Positions 54,419 through 64,000 of a stretch of DNA of 64,000 nt are shown piece after piece (the first letter of the stretch is position 1; every line of letters starts with the position of its first letter). Below the pieces are notes generated by a model. It had not been told where the DNA came from. It saw only the letters and a list, made by a program, of their open reading frames with translations, and ran no database searches. A program made the translations under genes and the position numbers. The stretch covers positions 80,791,335-80,855,334 of the forward strand of contig OZ023268.1 in assembly GCA_964006375.1 (NCBI GenBank), read 5' to 3'. The stretch is from Tillus elongatus (Eukaryota > Arthropoda > Insecta > Coleoptera > Cleridae).

Positions 54419-55188
54419 ATGGCCGAAGATTCTTCAAGCAGCAATATCATGCCAGGGGTTGCAATAAAATTACCTCCTATATGGAGACGTAACGTGAAAA
54501 TCTGGCAAATGCAGGTTGACGCCCAGTTTGATATATCGCAGATCAGTTCTGAAAAGACAAAATTCAGTCATGTACTCGCTATACTCGATCCTGATGTCGC
54601 AGAGTCAATTTCAGATTTTTTAACCCAACCATTATCATCAACCCCTATTCAGATCTAATTCAACGTCTTTTATTAGAATTTGAAGAGTCCGAAAGTCGCA
54701 AAATGAATAAACTTTTAACAGAATTAGAATTAGGCGACAGAAAACCATCGCAACTTTTACGCGAAATGAAGTTTTTAGCCGGTAGTTAGATTGGAGAAAA
54801 TTTCCTTAAAATTTTATTTCTACAACGTTTACCAGTCAACGTTCGTTCAATTTTGGCTTTGAGCAACTATTCTCTAGAAAATTTGTCGGTTACAGCAGAC
54901 AAAATCGTGGAAATTTCCGGAGATAAATACAACGTGGCTGAAATTCAGTCACGCGAGCCCGACAAGCTAGCCAAGTTACAAGCGCAATTAGAGAAGCTAA
55001 CAGCATCAGTCAACGAATTGCGAACGCGTTCCCGATCTACCTCCCGAGAAAGACCCAAGCTTTCTCGAAATTCCTTAACCGCAAATTCCTCAACCTCCAC
55101 GTGTTGGTATCATGAACGATTTGGCAACAAGGCCAAACGTTGCATCCAACCTTGCAATTTTAAAGCAAAACATGTGTCGGAAAACTAA
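54419..55188 (+). pseudogene. gag of Gypsy-A2, frameshifted
   Basis: It has the same start and capsid blocks as A1, with the same frame break at the CCCCTATTCAGATC position (first frame stops at 54658). An added nonsense lies near 54789. The nucleocapsid end is complete: a Ser/Arg-rich RSRSTSRERPKLS, then CWYHERFGNKAKRC and [11 protein letters not shown] before the stop at 55188. Pol lies in the -1 frame relative to this end. Confidence 0.9.
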
Positions 55189-55265
55189 TAAGGCACTCCC
55201 TCCACGCGGCAGGAGACGAGAGCCACCTAACACGCCGCCTTTTTATTTTTGATAGACGCTCCAAT

Positions 55266-58200
55266 ATGAAATTTCTAATCGACTCTGGAGCGGATATTTC
55301 AGTTATTCCACCCACTCACGACCAACGGAAATTTCAATCGAAACGTACCTTGTATGCTGCAAACGGGACCCCTATTCATACCTATGGCGAACAATTATTA
55401 GATTTGGATCTAGGTTTACGCCGTAGGTTCTGCTGGCCCTTCACACTTGCCGATATCAAGCAACCAATTATAGGCGCTGATTTTCTAGCAGAGTTTGCTT
55501 TACTTGTGGATATGAAACATAGACGTTTAATCGATACAAAGACAAACCTCTCTAAGGCCGGTGCTAACCCACCACCAGGATTTAATTCTAAAATTCATCT
55601 CGTAGACCCGACACACCAGTACTTTAAATTGCTACAACAATTTCCTGACCTTTTTAAGGAAACTTCTTCTAGCAACCTTCCAGAGGTTGAGTTCTTCCAT
55701 ACTATAAGTACGGAAGGACCACCTGTCACTGCAAAAGCTAGAAGATTGCCCCCGGAAAAGCTAGCTCAAGCAAAGCTAGAATTTCAGCACATGATGGACT
55801 TGGGAATTTGTAGACCCTCCAAAAGTCCATGGTCAAGCCCCCTCCACATGGTGCAAAAAAAGGATGGCTCATGGAGACCATGTGAGGATTACCGAGCACT
55901 AAACGCTAAAACAATCCCAGACAAATATCCCATTCCAAATTTGCAGGATTTTAATGCCCAGTTAGAAGGCAAACGTATTTTTTCAAAATTAGATATCATT
56001 CGCGCTTTCCATCAAATCCCAGTAGCACCTCAAGATATTCTCAAAACAGCAGTCATAACTCCATTTGGGTTATTCGAATTTGTTAAAACCTCATTTGGCC
56101 TTCGTAATTCAGCACAAACATTTCAAAGATATTTACATTCAATTTTAAGACATCTTGACTTTGCCTACTCCTATCTTGACGATATTCTCGTTGCATCAGC
56201 CTCTGAAAAAGAACATCAAGAGCATCTAGCAAAACTTTTTCAGACACTTCAAGACAACGGCATCCGTATCAATTCATCTAAATGTGAATTCGGAGTGGCC
56301 GAAATTTCATTTTTAGGTTTTCGTGTAAATAAATCTGGATTATTTCCACTTCCTGAACGCATCAAAGCTATTACCGACCTACCTCTTCCCGATACCATTG
56401 AAAAACTCAGAAAATTTCTAGGTCTCATAAATTTCTACCGTCGTTCTCTTCCACGTGCTGCGGAAATTCAGCAACCACTATTCGACCTCTGCCAGAATCC
56501 CAAAAAACGCGACAAACGTAAAATCGAGTGGACTCCTCAGACTCGAGAAGCATTCGAACGTTTGAAAGAGGCACTAAAAAACACTACACTAATAGCTCAT
56601 CCGTCTTCTTCGCTACCACTGATTCTCCATGTCGATGCTTCTGATTATGCCGTAGTCGCTTCCCTCCAACAACTACGTGATCAAACACTAGAACCCCTAG
56701 GTTTCTACTCTAAAAAGCTTACTTCAGCCCAAAAATCTTACAGCACCTACGATCGCGAACTTCTAGCTGCTTATCAGGCAGTTAAATACTTTAGATATAC
56801 CCTAGAAGGTCGCCATTTCACCATTTATACGGACCACAAACCTTTGACATACGCTTTTGAACAACGCGTCGATAAAGCATCTCCAAGGCAACTACGACAT
56901 TTAGACTTCCTAGGTCAATTTACCACAGACATTCGCTACATACCAGGTCCTACAAACATTCCCGCAGACTATTGTTCTCGCATTGAAACAATTTCACTTT
57001 CTTCCACTGTGTCACTCCAAGAAATTGCGCAAGCTCAGTCATCTTGTGAGGAACTCAAACACCTTCTGCAGTCTAAATCTTCCTCATACAAATTTCAAAA
57101 CATGCCTATTGACAACGGAATGAATCTTATTTGCGATTCTTCTTCAAAGAAACTTCGCCCATTCATTCCGCTCAAATTTCGCCGAAAGATTTTCGATTCT
57201 ATCCACAATTTAGCTCACCCAGGCATATCAGCTTCAGTCGATCTGGTCCAGGATAGATTTTGTTGGCCCAAATTGAAACGCGATGTATCTCTTTGGTCTA
57301 AAACTTGCATTCCCTGCCAGAAAGTCAAGATATGGAGACACACTTCCAGTGCCATTGGACAATACACCCCAGCCATGAGAAGATTCTCGCATATAAATGT
57401 TGACATTGTGGGACCATTACCAGCATCACAAGGTCAACGCTATCTGTTAACAATAATAGACAGATTTTCTCGATGGCCCGAAGCAATTCCAATGTCAGAT
57501 ATTACAGCAGAAACAGTAGCGAACACTATTTTATCATGCTGGATCTCTCGTTTCGGTGTTCCTCAATACATCACCACAGACAGAGGTAAACAATTCGATT
57601 GCCACCTTTTCACACACCTCACTAAAACACTAGGTGCAGACCACATCAAGACCACAGCTTACCACCTAGCAGCAAATGGTGTAATCAAGAGATGGCATAG
57701 AGTTCTGAAACAGGCCTTGAAAGCTCATATGGACGAAAACTGGGTCGCTAAATTGCCAATTGTAGGACTCAGATCGTACATAATTCCAGAATATCGCTCA
57801 ACACCCGCTGAAATAGTCTACGGAGAATCAATCAAACTTCCCACCGACTTTTTCAACAGCACACAAGCTCATGATGTTCCACCACTTATATCTCAGCTGA
57901 AAGAAGACATAAGGAAACTTCGACCAGTACCTTTTAAACATCATACTGCAAAAAAGGTATTTGTCCATCCTAAGCTTATGGAAGCTTCTTTTGTTTTGAT
58001 ATTCCGCGAAAAACCCTCGAACCAGTTTATGACGGCCCCTTTGAAGTGTTATACCGAACTGACAAAGTCTTCAAAATCAAGAAATCACACGGAGAAGAGA
58101 CAATTTCTGTTGACCGTCTTAAACCCGCATTCATTCTTTGTGATAACGAACAGACAACTTTCCAGCCTCAGAGACCTCCTAGTGAAACTGAAAGTGACAG

Positions 58201-58309
58201 TGAAAGTCCAACACTTAGTGAAACTGAAAGTGACAGTGAAGTTTCCTTTCCCGTTCAAACTACACGCCATGGACGTAGAGTTCGATTTCCACGAAGATAC
58301 TTGAACTAA
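55266..58309 (+). pseudogene. pol of Gypsy-A2, long but catalytically compromised
   Basis: One 1012-codon frame holds protease (FLIDSGAD), RT ([29 protein letters not shown] box near 56175), RNase H ([20 protein letters not shown]), the integrase zinc-binding domain ([10 protein letters not shown] ... CIPCQ), and catalytic Asp residues ([17 protein letters not shown]). The third catalytic acid is replaced: NGVIKRWHR has Lys where A1 and the family have Glu. A 6-bp loss removes two residues of IVLLGLRS. A 10-bp deletion near 57990 shifts the frame, so the last 100 codons are out of register with the true GPY/F region, which continues at 58046-58309. Confidence 0.95.
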
Positions 58310-58321
58310 TAGCGTTGCCAC

Positions 58322-58651
58322 TGAGAGGGGAGTATGTGGCGGTGGTTCCGACCGCAGTGTATTCGTCAACACTACCCTATGTTTCTCTTGACAGCTAAAC
58401 GTTGCGTTACGTTATTCGACAGCAAGCTGTCAAGAGCTACTATATAAGAGACACCAGGGATCTCTCTCTCTCTCCTCGCTACCAACCGACACAGTGAAGA
58501 TACGTCTCTCCACGCTCGGTCAGTTATCTGTTATGTACTGTCTGTGATTGTTTTATAGTTAAATGTATCATATAGTTTATTCAGTTGGTGAAATAATAAA
58601 GTATATTAAATGTTTACGTATGGATTTAATATCGACAAGTGCAATTAACAT

Positions 58652-58654
<3 letters not shown>
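58322..58654 (+). repeat. Polypurine tract and 3' LTR of Gypsy-A2
   Basis: GAGAGGGGAG precedes TGTGGCGG at 58335. The LTR ends AACATCCA at 58654 and passes directly into (TA)n. Confidence 0.94.
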
Positions 58655-58750
<96 letters not shown>

Positions 58751-58879
58751 GAAACCGACCTCGGATTTGGGTTCCAGGGGTCCTAAATAGCGCTCATTTG
58801 AAGAAATTTTTTCAAAATTCAAAAGTCGGGTACTCCTCATTAGTGATTTTTTTAAAGAAAATTCACTAATAGTAGAAGT

Positions 58880-59883
58880 AATAATTTTTGAAGTGGAGGG
58901 CGATGATGAATAAACAGGGGATGTTGGCGATGTGTAGCTTTCTGATGTGTGTATGCTTGCATTGCATGATGTGTAGTTGTCTGAAGAAGGCGTTGATATC
59001 ATAGTACTCAGTCTGTACCGTGTCAAAATATTTTGCATCTCACTTTGCGCGAAAATAGAGTCCCGCTGTGGTGATTTATCTAGTGCTGAAGTAACATATC
59101 TGCCACATGCTTCATTTTCCTGCATTGGCGGTTCAGACTGGTTGAGCACATGATTTACACTGCGCAGTTAATCTACCACCTGTGACAGTTCATGTAAGCG
59201 ACGTTTGGTCCCTCTGGATTTTACAGCGTTTGTTGTGGTTAAACGTGTGACTTGACCTGACTGACGCATTGGTGTTTGTTTAAATAGTGATTCTTTATGT
59301 TCCCCTGCCATTTTATTAAGTTCATCTATAGTTCCTTCTTCTTCACCTCGTTTGTCCGATTCTGAATTTACTGACGGATCATATAAAAAATAAGACTGCA
59401 TTTAGAATCGGGTATTTATGAAACAATTCTATTACATGCTTTGTTTTGTTTCAGTTACCAAACAGTCACGAAGAATGGGCGGCAATCAGCGACGCTTTCC
59501 GTAATAGATGGAATTTTCCATTATGCTGTGGTGCCATTGATGGGAAACATGTACTTATTAATGCTCCAGATGAAGGAAATGAATGAAATATCAAACCATT
59601 TCAGAGTAGGGTTGTACATATCGTCGGGGGATGTCCCTGATGTGATGCTTTTTTTTTCTTTTGTATTTCTTGCTTGTAGGCAGATTGAATATTCTTAATT
59701 TTTTTGCTGCACCTCGGCGGCTCCAAAACCCTCTCGCGACATTGTTTGCATAATGTCCTCGATAGCCTCCTGGCGCATATTTTTATTTCTGTAAATTGTT
59801 TTTGTCATGTTCCACAAACATTCGTGATCGCGATACAGCTCGACGAATTTGAAAGTGTCGTCTTCAGTCCACCTCATTTTCAC
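58880..59883 (-). pseudogene. Harbinger MADF/SANT-like accessory protein
   Basis: The minus-strand start at 59883 reads MKMRWTEDDTFKFVELYRDH then ECLWN, a MADF/Myb-SANT trihelix, with IEDIMQTM and, in a shifted frame, KIKNIQSAYKQEIQK as the third helix. After overlap with transposase sequence the C-terminal part continues at 59401 (MQSYFLYDPS, RGEEEGTIDELNKMAGEHK) and 59149 (ACGRYVTSALDKSP, SEMQNILTRYRLS, a BESS-like end). Such proteins assist Harbinger transposases in DNA binding. Several frame breaks make it inactive. Confidence 0.78.
59455..59586 (+). pseudogene. Harbinger transposase, first DDE block
   Basis: A splice-acceptor-like TTGTTTTGTTTCAG ends at 59454. The following codons read LPNSHEEWAAISDAF then RNRWNFPLCCGAIDGKHVLI and NAPDEGNE before a stop. 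GAIDGKH carries the first catalytic Asp of PIF/Harbinger transposases. The sequence then runs into the minus-strand MADF gene, so the rest of the catalytic domain is deleted. Confidence 0.85.
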
Positions 59884-60112
59884 ACAGCTATTATCTTTTC
59901 ATTAAATAATACGACACAACACAGCGTGCAACGACTCGCTAGCTACTTGACTAAATCTCGGACTGCTTCCTACCTGGAGGTGTTTACATTGGGCGAGTGG
60001 GGTAGGTAAGAGAGCGAGTGAGCGAGTTACTATGCTGCCCTGTTCTACCACTCGACTCGCCTAATATTCGCCTGTTTACTCTACCGTATACTTGACTAAT
60101 GTAAAGTAGGCG

Positions 60113-60949
60113 TAAAAACGGCAAAAATGCGCTCAAAAATGCTTTGGGAGATAAACAAAATATTGACATCAATTAAGTTTTATGCAATTTTCTATTCGAC
60201 TTTAAGAACACACCACGTGATACAACTGGTGTCACACCAGCAAAGTTAATATTTAATAGAAATTTGCGCACGAGATTTGAAGGCCTTTTACCTGAAAAAA
60301 CACATCAAATATAGTTAACTATTAAAAATAAAATTGTTAATCAACAAAGGCTACAGATTTAGAGATTAAAGAAACTGTTACTGTTAAGGATTACAGAAAT
60401 ATACAAAAACCTACATATATTAAGGGTGTACTTTGTAAAAAAATTGGCAAAGGCACGTATTTGGTGAAAACTCCGTCATTAAATGATATTATCTGGAAGC
60501 GGCATTCAAACCAAATTGAAAATTGTGTAGTTAGTGACCCTTTCATTTCAATTTCTGACAAAGTGCGGGAAACTACAAATCTTAACAAAAATAAGGACAA
60601 TATAGCCGCGAGTCAAACAGTGAAGCTGACAACTGCATCAGAAGCTACACATGTGAATACTTCAGAGCGACCTAAAGGCGTAGTGAGATCAGTAGAACAT
60701 TTAACGCATACCTAAAAACTTTCTTTTGTAGGGGAGAAGTGTAATATAATAATTAAGTTAGTCAGTTTAACTTTACCAATATAGGTGGCAACGTCGGTTT
60801 TCTACATACTGTATGATCTTTAGGAGCAATGCGCATTTATTGATACGCATCAGATAATAGTATGAAAACATTGTATTTTGGCCACTAGAGTAATAGTAAT
60901 TAACCTTTGCTTTGGTTTATTTATTTAAACAAATTTCCTAAATATTACT
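60113..60949 (+). pseudogene. Integrase end and 3' LTR of Gypsy-B
   Basis: After the TAA duplication the integrase continues with pieces in shifting frames (CNFLFDF, NTPRDTTGVTPAKLIFNRNL, RTRFEGLLPEKT), the region after the catalytic core in gypsy integrases. A C-terminal domain segment ends near 60715. A purine tract AGGGGAGAAG (60730-60739) precedes the 3' LTR, which begins TGTAATATAATAATTAAG and ends near ATATTAC at 60949. Confidence 0.85.
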
Positions 60950-61037
60950 ATTTCTTAAAACCATATACTCCTCTAAGTCAAGTCGAGAAATCTGAGTTAT
61001 CCATTCTGCAATCACAACAATAAACTAAATACAATAA

Positions 61038-61657
61038 AGGTCTGGACGCAGCAAGGGCGTTATGGTAGTGAATTTTCGTGAAAACGTGTTTAACAGCAAA
61101 TATATCTTTTTTTTTAAGAGAGCTGGTATGAAGTTTGGTTACCGGTATCACCTATATAGAAGAAACAATGTACCATATTTCATCAAAATAACTTTATTGT
61201 TTGAAAATGTACAAAGATCTTCCGCAAATAAATTGGTTTCCTGGCCAACGAACCTTAGGTTAAATAGCAAAATGAGCTATTGAAAGAAACATTTTAAGAA
61301 AAATCGGTACCATAACCCACTTTCTGAGTCCCTGTTTTCTTACAACCATGCATTATATTTCGATGGAAAATGCAAAAAATGCAATAATATAAGGCGTGTT
61401 CGATTAAGAAAAAAAATTGTATCACCAGCGACTTATGTGATCATCCTTTGATTATAAATATAATTTTATACCGTATAATTAACACATACAATGTTTTCTC
61501 ATATCTTGTATAATAATGGATATATTGAGCTTTACCATAGAAATGTGCCACCCTGTATGTATGAAAACAGATAAAAACTGAAACTAACCCGAATATGAGT
61601 TCTATGGGGCCTAGTTCGCGCTCATTTGAAGAAGTTGTTCCAAAATTCAAAAGTCAC
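61038..61657 (-). mobile_element. HX element without (TA)n core
   Basis: Right terminus GACGCAGCAAGGGCGTTATGG at 61043, body with TACCGGTATCACCTATATAG and GCGACTTATGTGATCATCC, then directly GAAACTAACCCGAATATGAG and CATTTGAAGAAG-like left block up to AGTCACTAA at about 61657. Where other copies have tens to hundreds of TA repeats, this one has only GTATGTATG. Confidence 0.8.
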
Positions 61658-62249
61658 TAAAATTATATCCAACTCTATGTGTAAAATTGTGATAGCCATA
61701 AAATAAAGATGAACGTAAAAAGAAGAGCATGCCTATATTTATATTACACATGTCAGAAAAGAAAATATTTATTTACATGTCACTTTGAAAGTAGATCTGA
61801 CATTTGTCAAAATATTTGTCAGTTGAGTATGACATGTACTGTTGCCATGGACTATTATGCACTATTGTATTACGTCTTATAAGAATCTTGTTTTTTTTTT
61901 TGGAGTACGAAAGCTTATTTTACTGTTTTATTATTTTTCGACCCCTTAACCCGAAATTGATTTTTTGTCTATAAAATTACATCAATTGTGTTTATCATAT
62001 AAAAATATGTTGTCTTGTGCCCTCATTTTTTGGTAGTGAACTTTTCGTTTACGTGATAGTAAAGGATTTTTTCACGCCCGATGAGGTACCACCCCTTACA
62101 TCCCGGTGAAGTCCCAAAGGACGTTTCCGGTTCTGGTGTATGAGTCGGTTTTCCTTATAAACAAAAATGATGATGGCTCCTCCTTGTACCAAAGATTTCG
62201 GAAATAAAATACTCTCCATTCGTATCTCCGGGAGAGGGGTGTGCAGGGG
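61658..62249. other. Unassigned DNA, possible leader of the next LINE
   Basis: Up to about 62030 it is AT-rich and featureless. From about 62060 it becomes GC-richer and leads into the endonuclease frame of the following LINE, so it may be that element's 5' region. Confidence 0.45.
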
Positions 62250-64000
62250 GCGCATCTTGATGCCGGCGCCCATCAAGATTTAAAATATCCTTCTCGAATA
62301 TATGTGGCCTCAATTTTAACCTTAACTTCGTCCACCATTTCCTCCAGGCTAATAGGCCCCAACTCATCTTCCTCACCGAAACTCAAAGCAGTACCAAAAC
62401 AGCCATTAACCACCTTAATTTTCCGGTGTATGAGCTCCTTACTTCCTGTAGATTGCATAGAGACGTGTGCACATACGTCCGTAGCAATCTACCCTGCACC
62501 AGACCCCTCAATTTAGAAGCCGGAAGAAAAGACATACTTTGGATGAATCTCTCTCAGGGCTGCAACTAAATTCATCTGTTGCATTTACCGGTCACCTTCT
62601 GACAACTACTTTGTTCAGCTCTTCGACTACCTTTCTGAAAAAACCAGCGATCTGATTTCTGAATATCCTTCCTCTGAGGTCACTATTCTTGGTGACTTCA
62701 ATGTCCATAATGAGGAATGGCTAGGATCTTCAAAAACCGATGCACAAGGGAGAGCAGCGGAGGCCTTTGCAGTCAGCAATTCTTTAGCCAATATGGTTCA
62801 GCAACCTACTTACTTTCCTCGCATCACAACACACAGCACAAATCCCTTGGATCTCTTTCTTACTGCAAATCCTGACTGCTATAAGACATTCGTCACCGCC
62901 CCCATTGGTCGCTCAGACCACGGCATGGTCACTGCTTCCTACGCAATGCAACCCGAGGTCACACAGTCATCACACCCACGTATCGTTTGGCACTACAGCT
63001 CCGCGAACTGGGACAAAATGCGGGATTACTTTTCCTCATTTCCATGGGCGTCTGTCTGCTTCTCTCATCCTGACCCCTCTGATATCTCACAAAACGTCAC
63101 CGAAATTATCCAAGCTGGCATGGAATTATTTATTCCACGTACACAGAAAACCTCTTCAGCCACTCAAAAGCCCTGGTTCTCTAAATCCTGTGACAAGGCC
63201 AGACTTGAAAAGGTCAAAGCTCACAAAACGCTTTTACACAATCCCAGTCAAGAAAACCGTCAAGCATTTAACGACACAAGAAACCGCTATGTCCGCATTC
63301 TTTCTGAGGCAAAAAACTCGTTTAATAACCACATCAAAAACAAAGTCCTCTCAAGCACGGCAGCAAACCCTTCTGGACTCATGCTAAATCTATTGGGAAT
63401 AATTTCTGCAAGAGCACGTTCCCACCTCTTATTTCAGGGGATGAAATTGTTTCTACCGCCCTGGACAAGGCTGAACTTTTTGCTTCGTTGTTCGCCGGTA
63501 ATTCTACTCTCAACCCACCTCAAAATGTTCAACCATCAACAGTCCCCAATGTCGCGCATAAAATGACGGCTATCATTTTCAAACTAAAAAGGTACGAAAT
63601 ATCCTTTCTTCTCTTTATACCAGGAAAGACTCTGGTCTTGACGAGATCCCAGCAATTGTTCTCAAAAAATGCGCACCAGAACTTGTTCCTGTTCCGACTC
63701 GTCTGTTTCAGACATCTTACAATAGAGGATATTCCCTAGTAACTGGAAAACTACTCGAGTACAACCCGTCCCCAATAAAGGATTCAAAGCGCTTCCTAGC
63801 AACTACAGGCCTATTTCTCTCCTTTGAGTCGTCTCTAAAGTGATGGAAAAGTATATAAACACCGAATTACTAAAATTTCTTGAAAAACACAGTATAATCC
63901 ACGATAGTCAGTATGGATTCCGTCAGCGCAGATCAACGGCCGACCTCCTTTCCTTTGTCACCTATTCTTAGAACAAGTCTATGGAACTACACGGTGAATC
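62250..64000 (+). pseudogene. LINE endonuclease-RT, runs off window end
   Basis: Frames give LNFVHHFLQANRPQLIFLTE then TQSSTK (endonuclease Glu), RDVCTYVRSNLPC, CCIYRSPSDNYFVQLFDYLS, TILGDFNVHNEEWL, NPLDLFLTANPDC and GRSDHGMVTASY (catalytic SDH). The longest frame (62793-63566) continues with the linker WHYSSANWDKMRDYFSSFPW and KPWFSKSCDKARLEK. RT begins near 63620: DSGLDEIPAIVLKKCAPEL, then LPSNYRPISL and SQYGFRQRRSTADLLSF, up to the window edge. Frameshifts and stops near 62515, 62570, 63400 and 63820 show decay. The clade is CR1/Jockey-like but not settled. Confidence 0.87.

Larger units (their letters stand above)
53943..58654 (+). mobile_element. Gypsy-A copy 2 (A2)
   Basis: A full-length element of about 4.7 kb, inserted within a (TA)n tract. 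The two LTRs (324 and 320 bp) differ at only a handful of positions plus a CT-repeat length change, so it is younger than A1. Because both flanks are TA repeats, the exact duplication cannot be read. Confidence 0.97.
53130..58877 (-). mobile_element. HX element split by Gypsy-A2
   Basis: Body sequence at 53130-53859 and (TA)n 53860-53942 on the left, and (TA)n 58655-58743, the block CTGAAACCGACCTCGGATTTGG and the left-end hairpin (to about 58877) on the right, make one HX copy. Its TA core holds Gypsy-A2. Confidence 0.88.

Noticed and set aside
62049..62458. Minus-strand frames opposite the LINE endonuclease
   Set aside because: The plus strand has clear endonuclease motifs in this stretch; the reverse frames are shadows.

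Overview
This is an AT-rich animal nuclear sequence, most likely from an insect with a large, repeat-swollen genome. The evidence is the transposon mix (R1, Jockey and CR1-like LINEs, PIF/Harbinger with a MADF gene, pogo and Tc1/mariner transposases, Ty3/gypsy elements, a Penelope-like element), very long (TA)n arrays and one divergent SLC36-type membrane protein. I cannot name the species. Nothing points to a bacterium, organelle or free virus.

Only one intact open reading frame looks like a host gene: a single-exon, 435-codon, SLC36/AAAP-like amino acid transporter relative at 5152-6459. Almost everything else recognisable is mobile DNA in various states of decay.

Layout. 1-5.1 kb: mostly unassigned AT-rich DNA plus two LINE C-terminal fragments. 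5.15-6.5 kb: the SLC36-like gene. 7.0-12.5 kb: a CR1-like tail, a (TA)n array and Gypsy-A copy 1 (A1). 12.5-14.9 kb: pogo fragment, a GC-rich palindrome, and an internally deleted gypsy remnant. 16.0-17.3 kb: a decayed satellite of about 174 bp period. 18.4-20.1 kb: Penelope-like debris with hammerhead-ribozyme-like cores, an RTE-like scrap and a 5S rRNA-like pseudogene. 20.2-31.4 kb: a dense field of one non-autonomous repeat family (called HX here, Helentron/HINE-like in layout) with (TA)n cores, mixed with LINE, pogo, mariner and Tc1 pieces. 33.3-35.1 kb: a tRNA-derived SINE with a perfect target duplication and a LINE tail. 36.9-44.1 kb: HX copies, a broken Jockey and a CR1-like LINE (D). 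44.1-60.9 kb: a multi-level nest. 61-64 kb: an HX copy without a TA array and a LINE that runs off the window end.

The nest is the clearest large-scale structure. Gypsy-B (44061-60949) is interrupted in its integrase region by CR1-like LINE C (about 47161-51398, AAAT duplication) and by a PIF/Harbinger element (51525-60112, TAA duplication). The Harbinger carries two HX elements, and one of those carries Gypsy-A copy 2 (A2) inside its (TA)n core. The most striking small-scale signal is four hammerhead-ribozyme-like cores, each exactly 35 nt with the same internal spacing. One lies about 185 bp downstream of a GIY-YIG-type Penelope ORF end.
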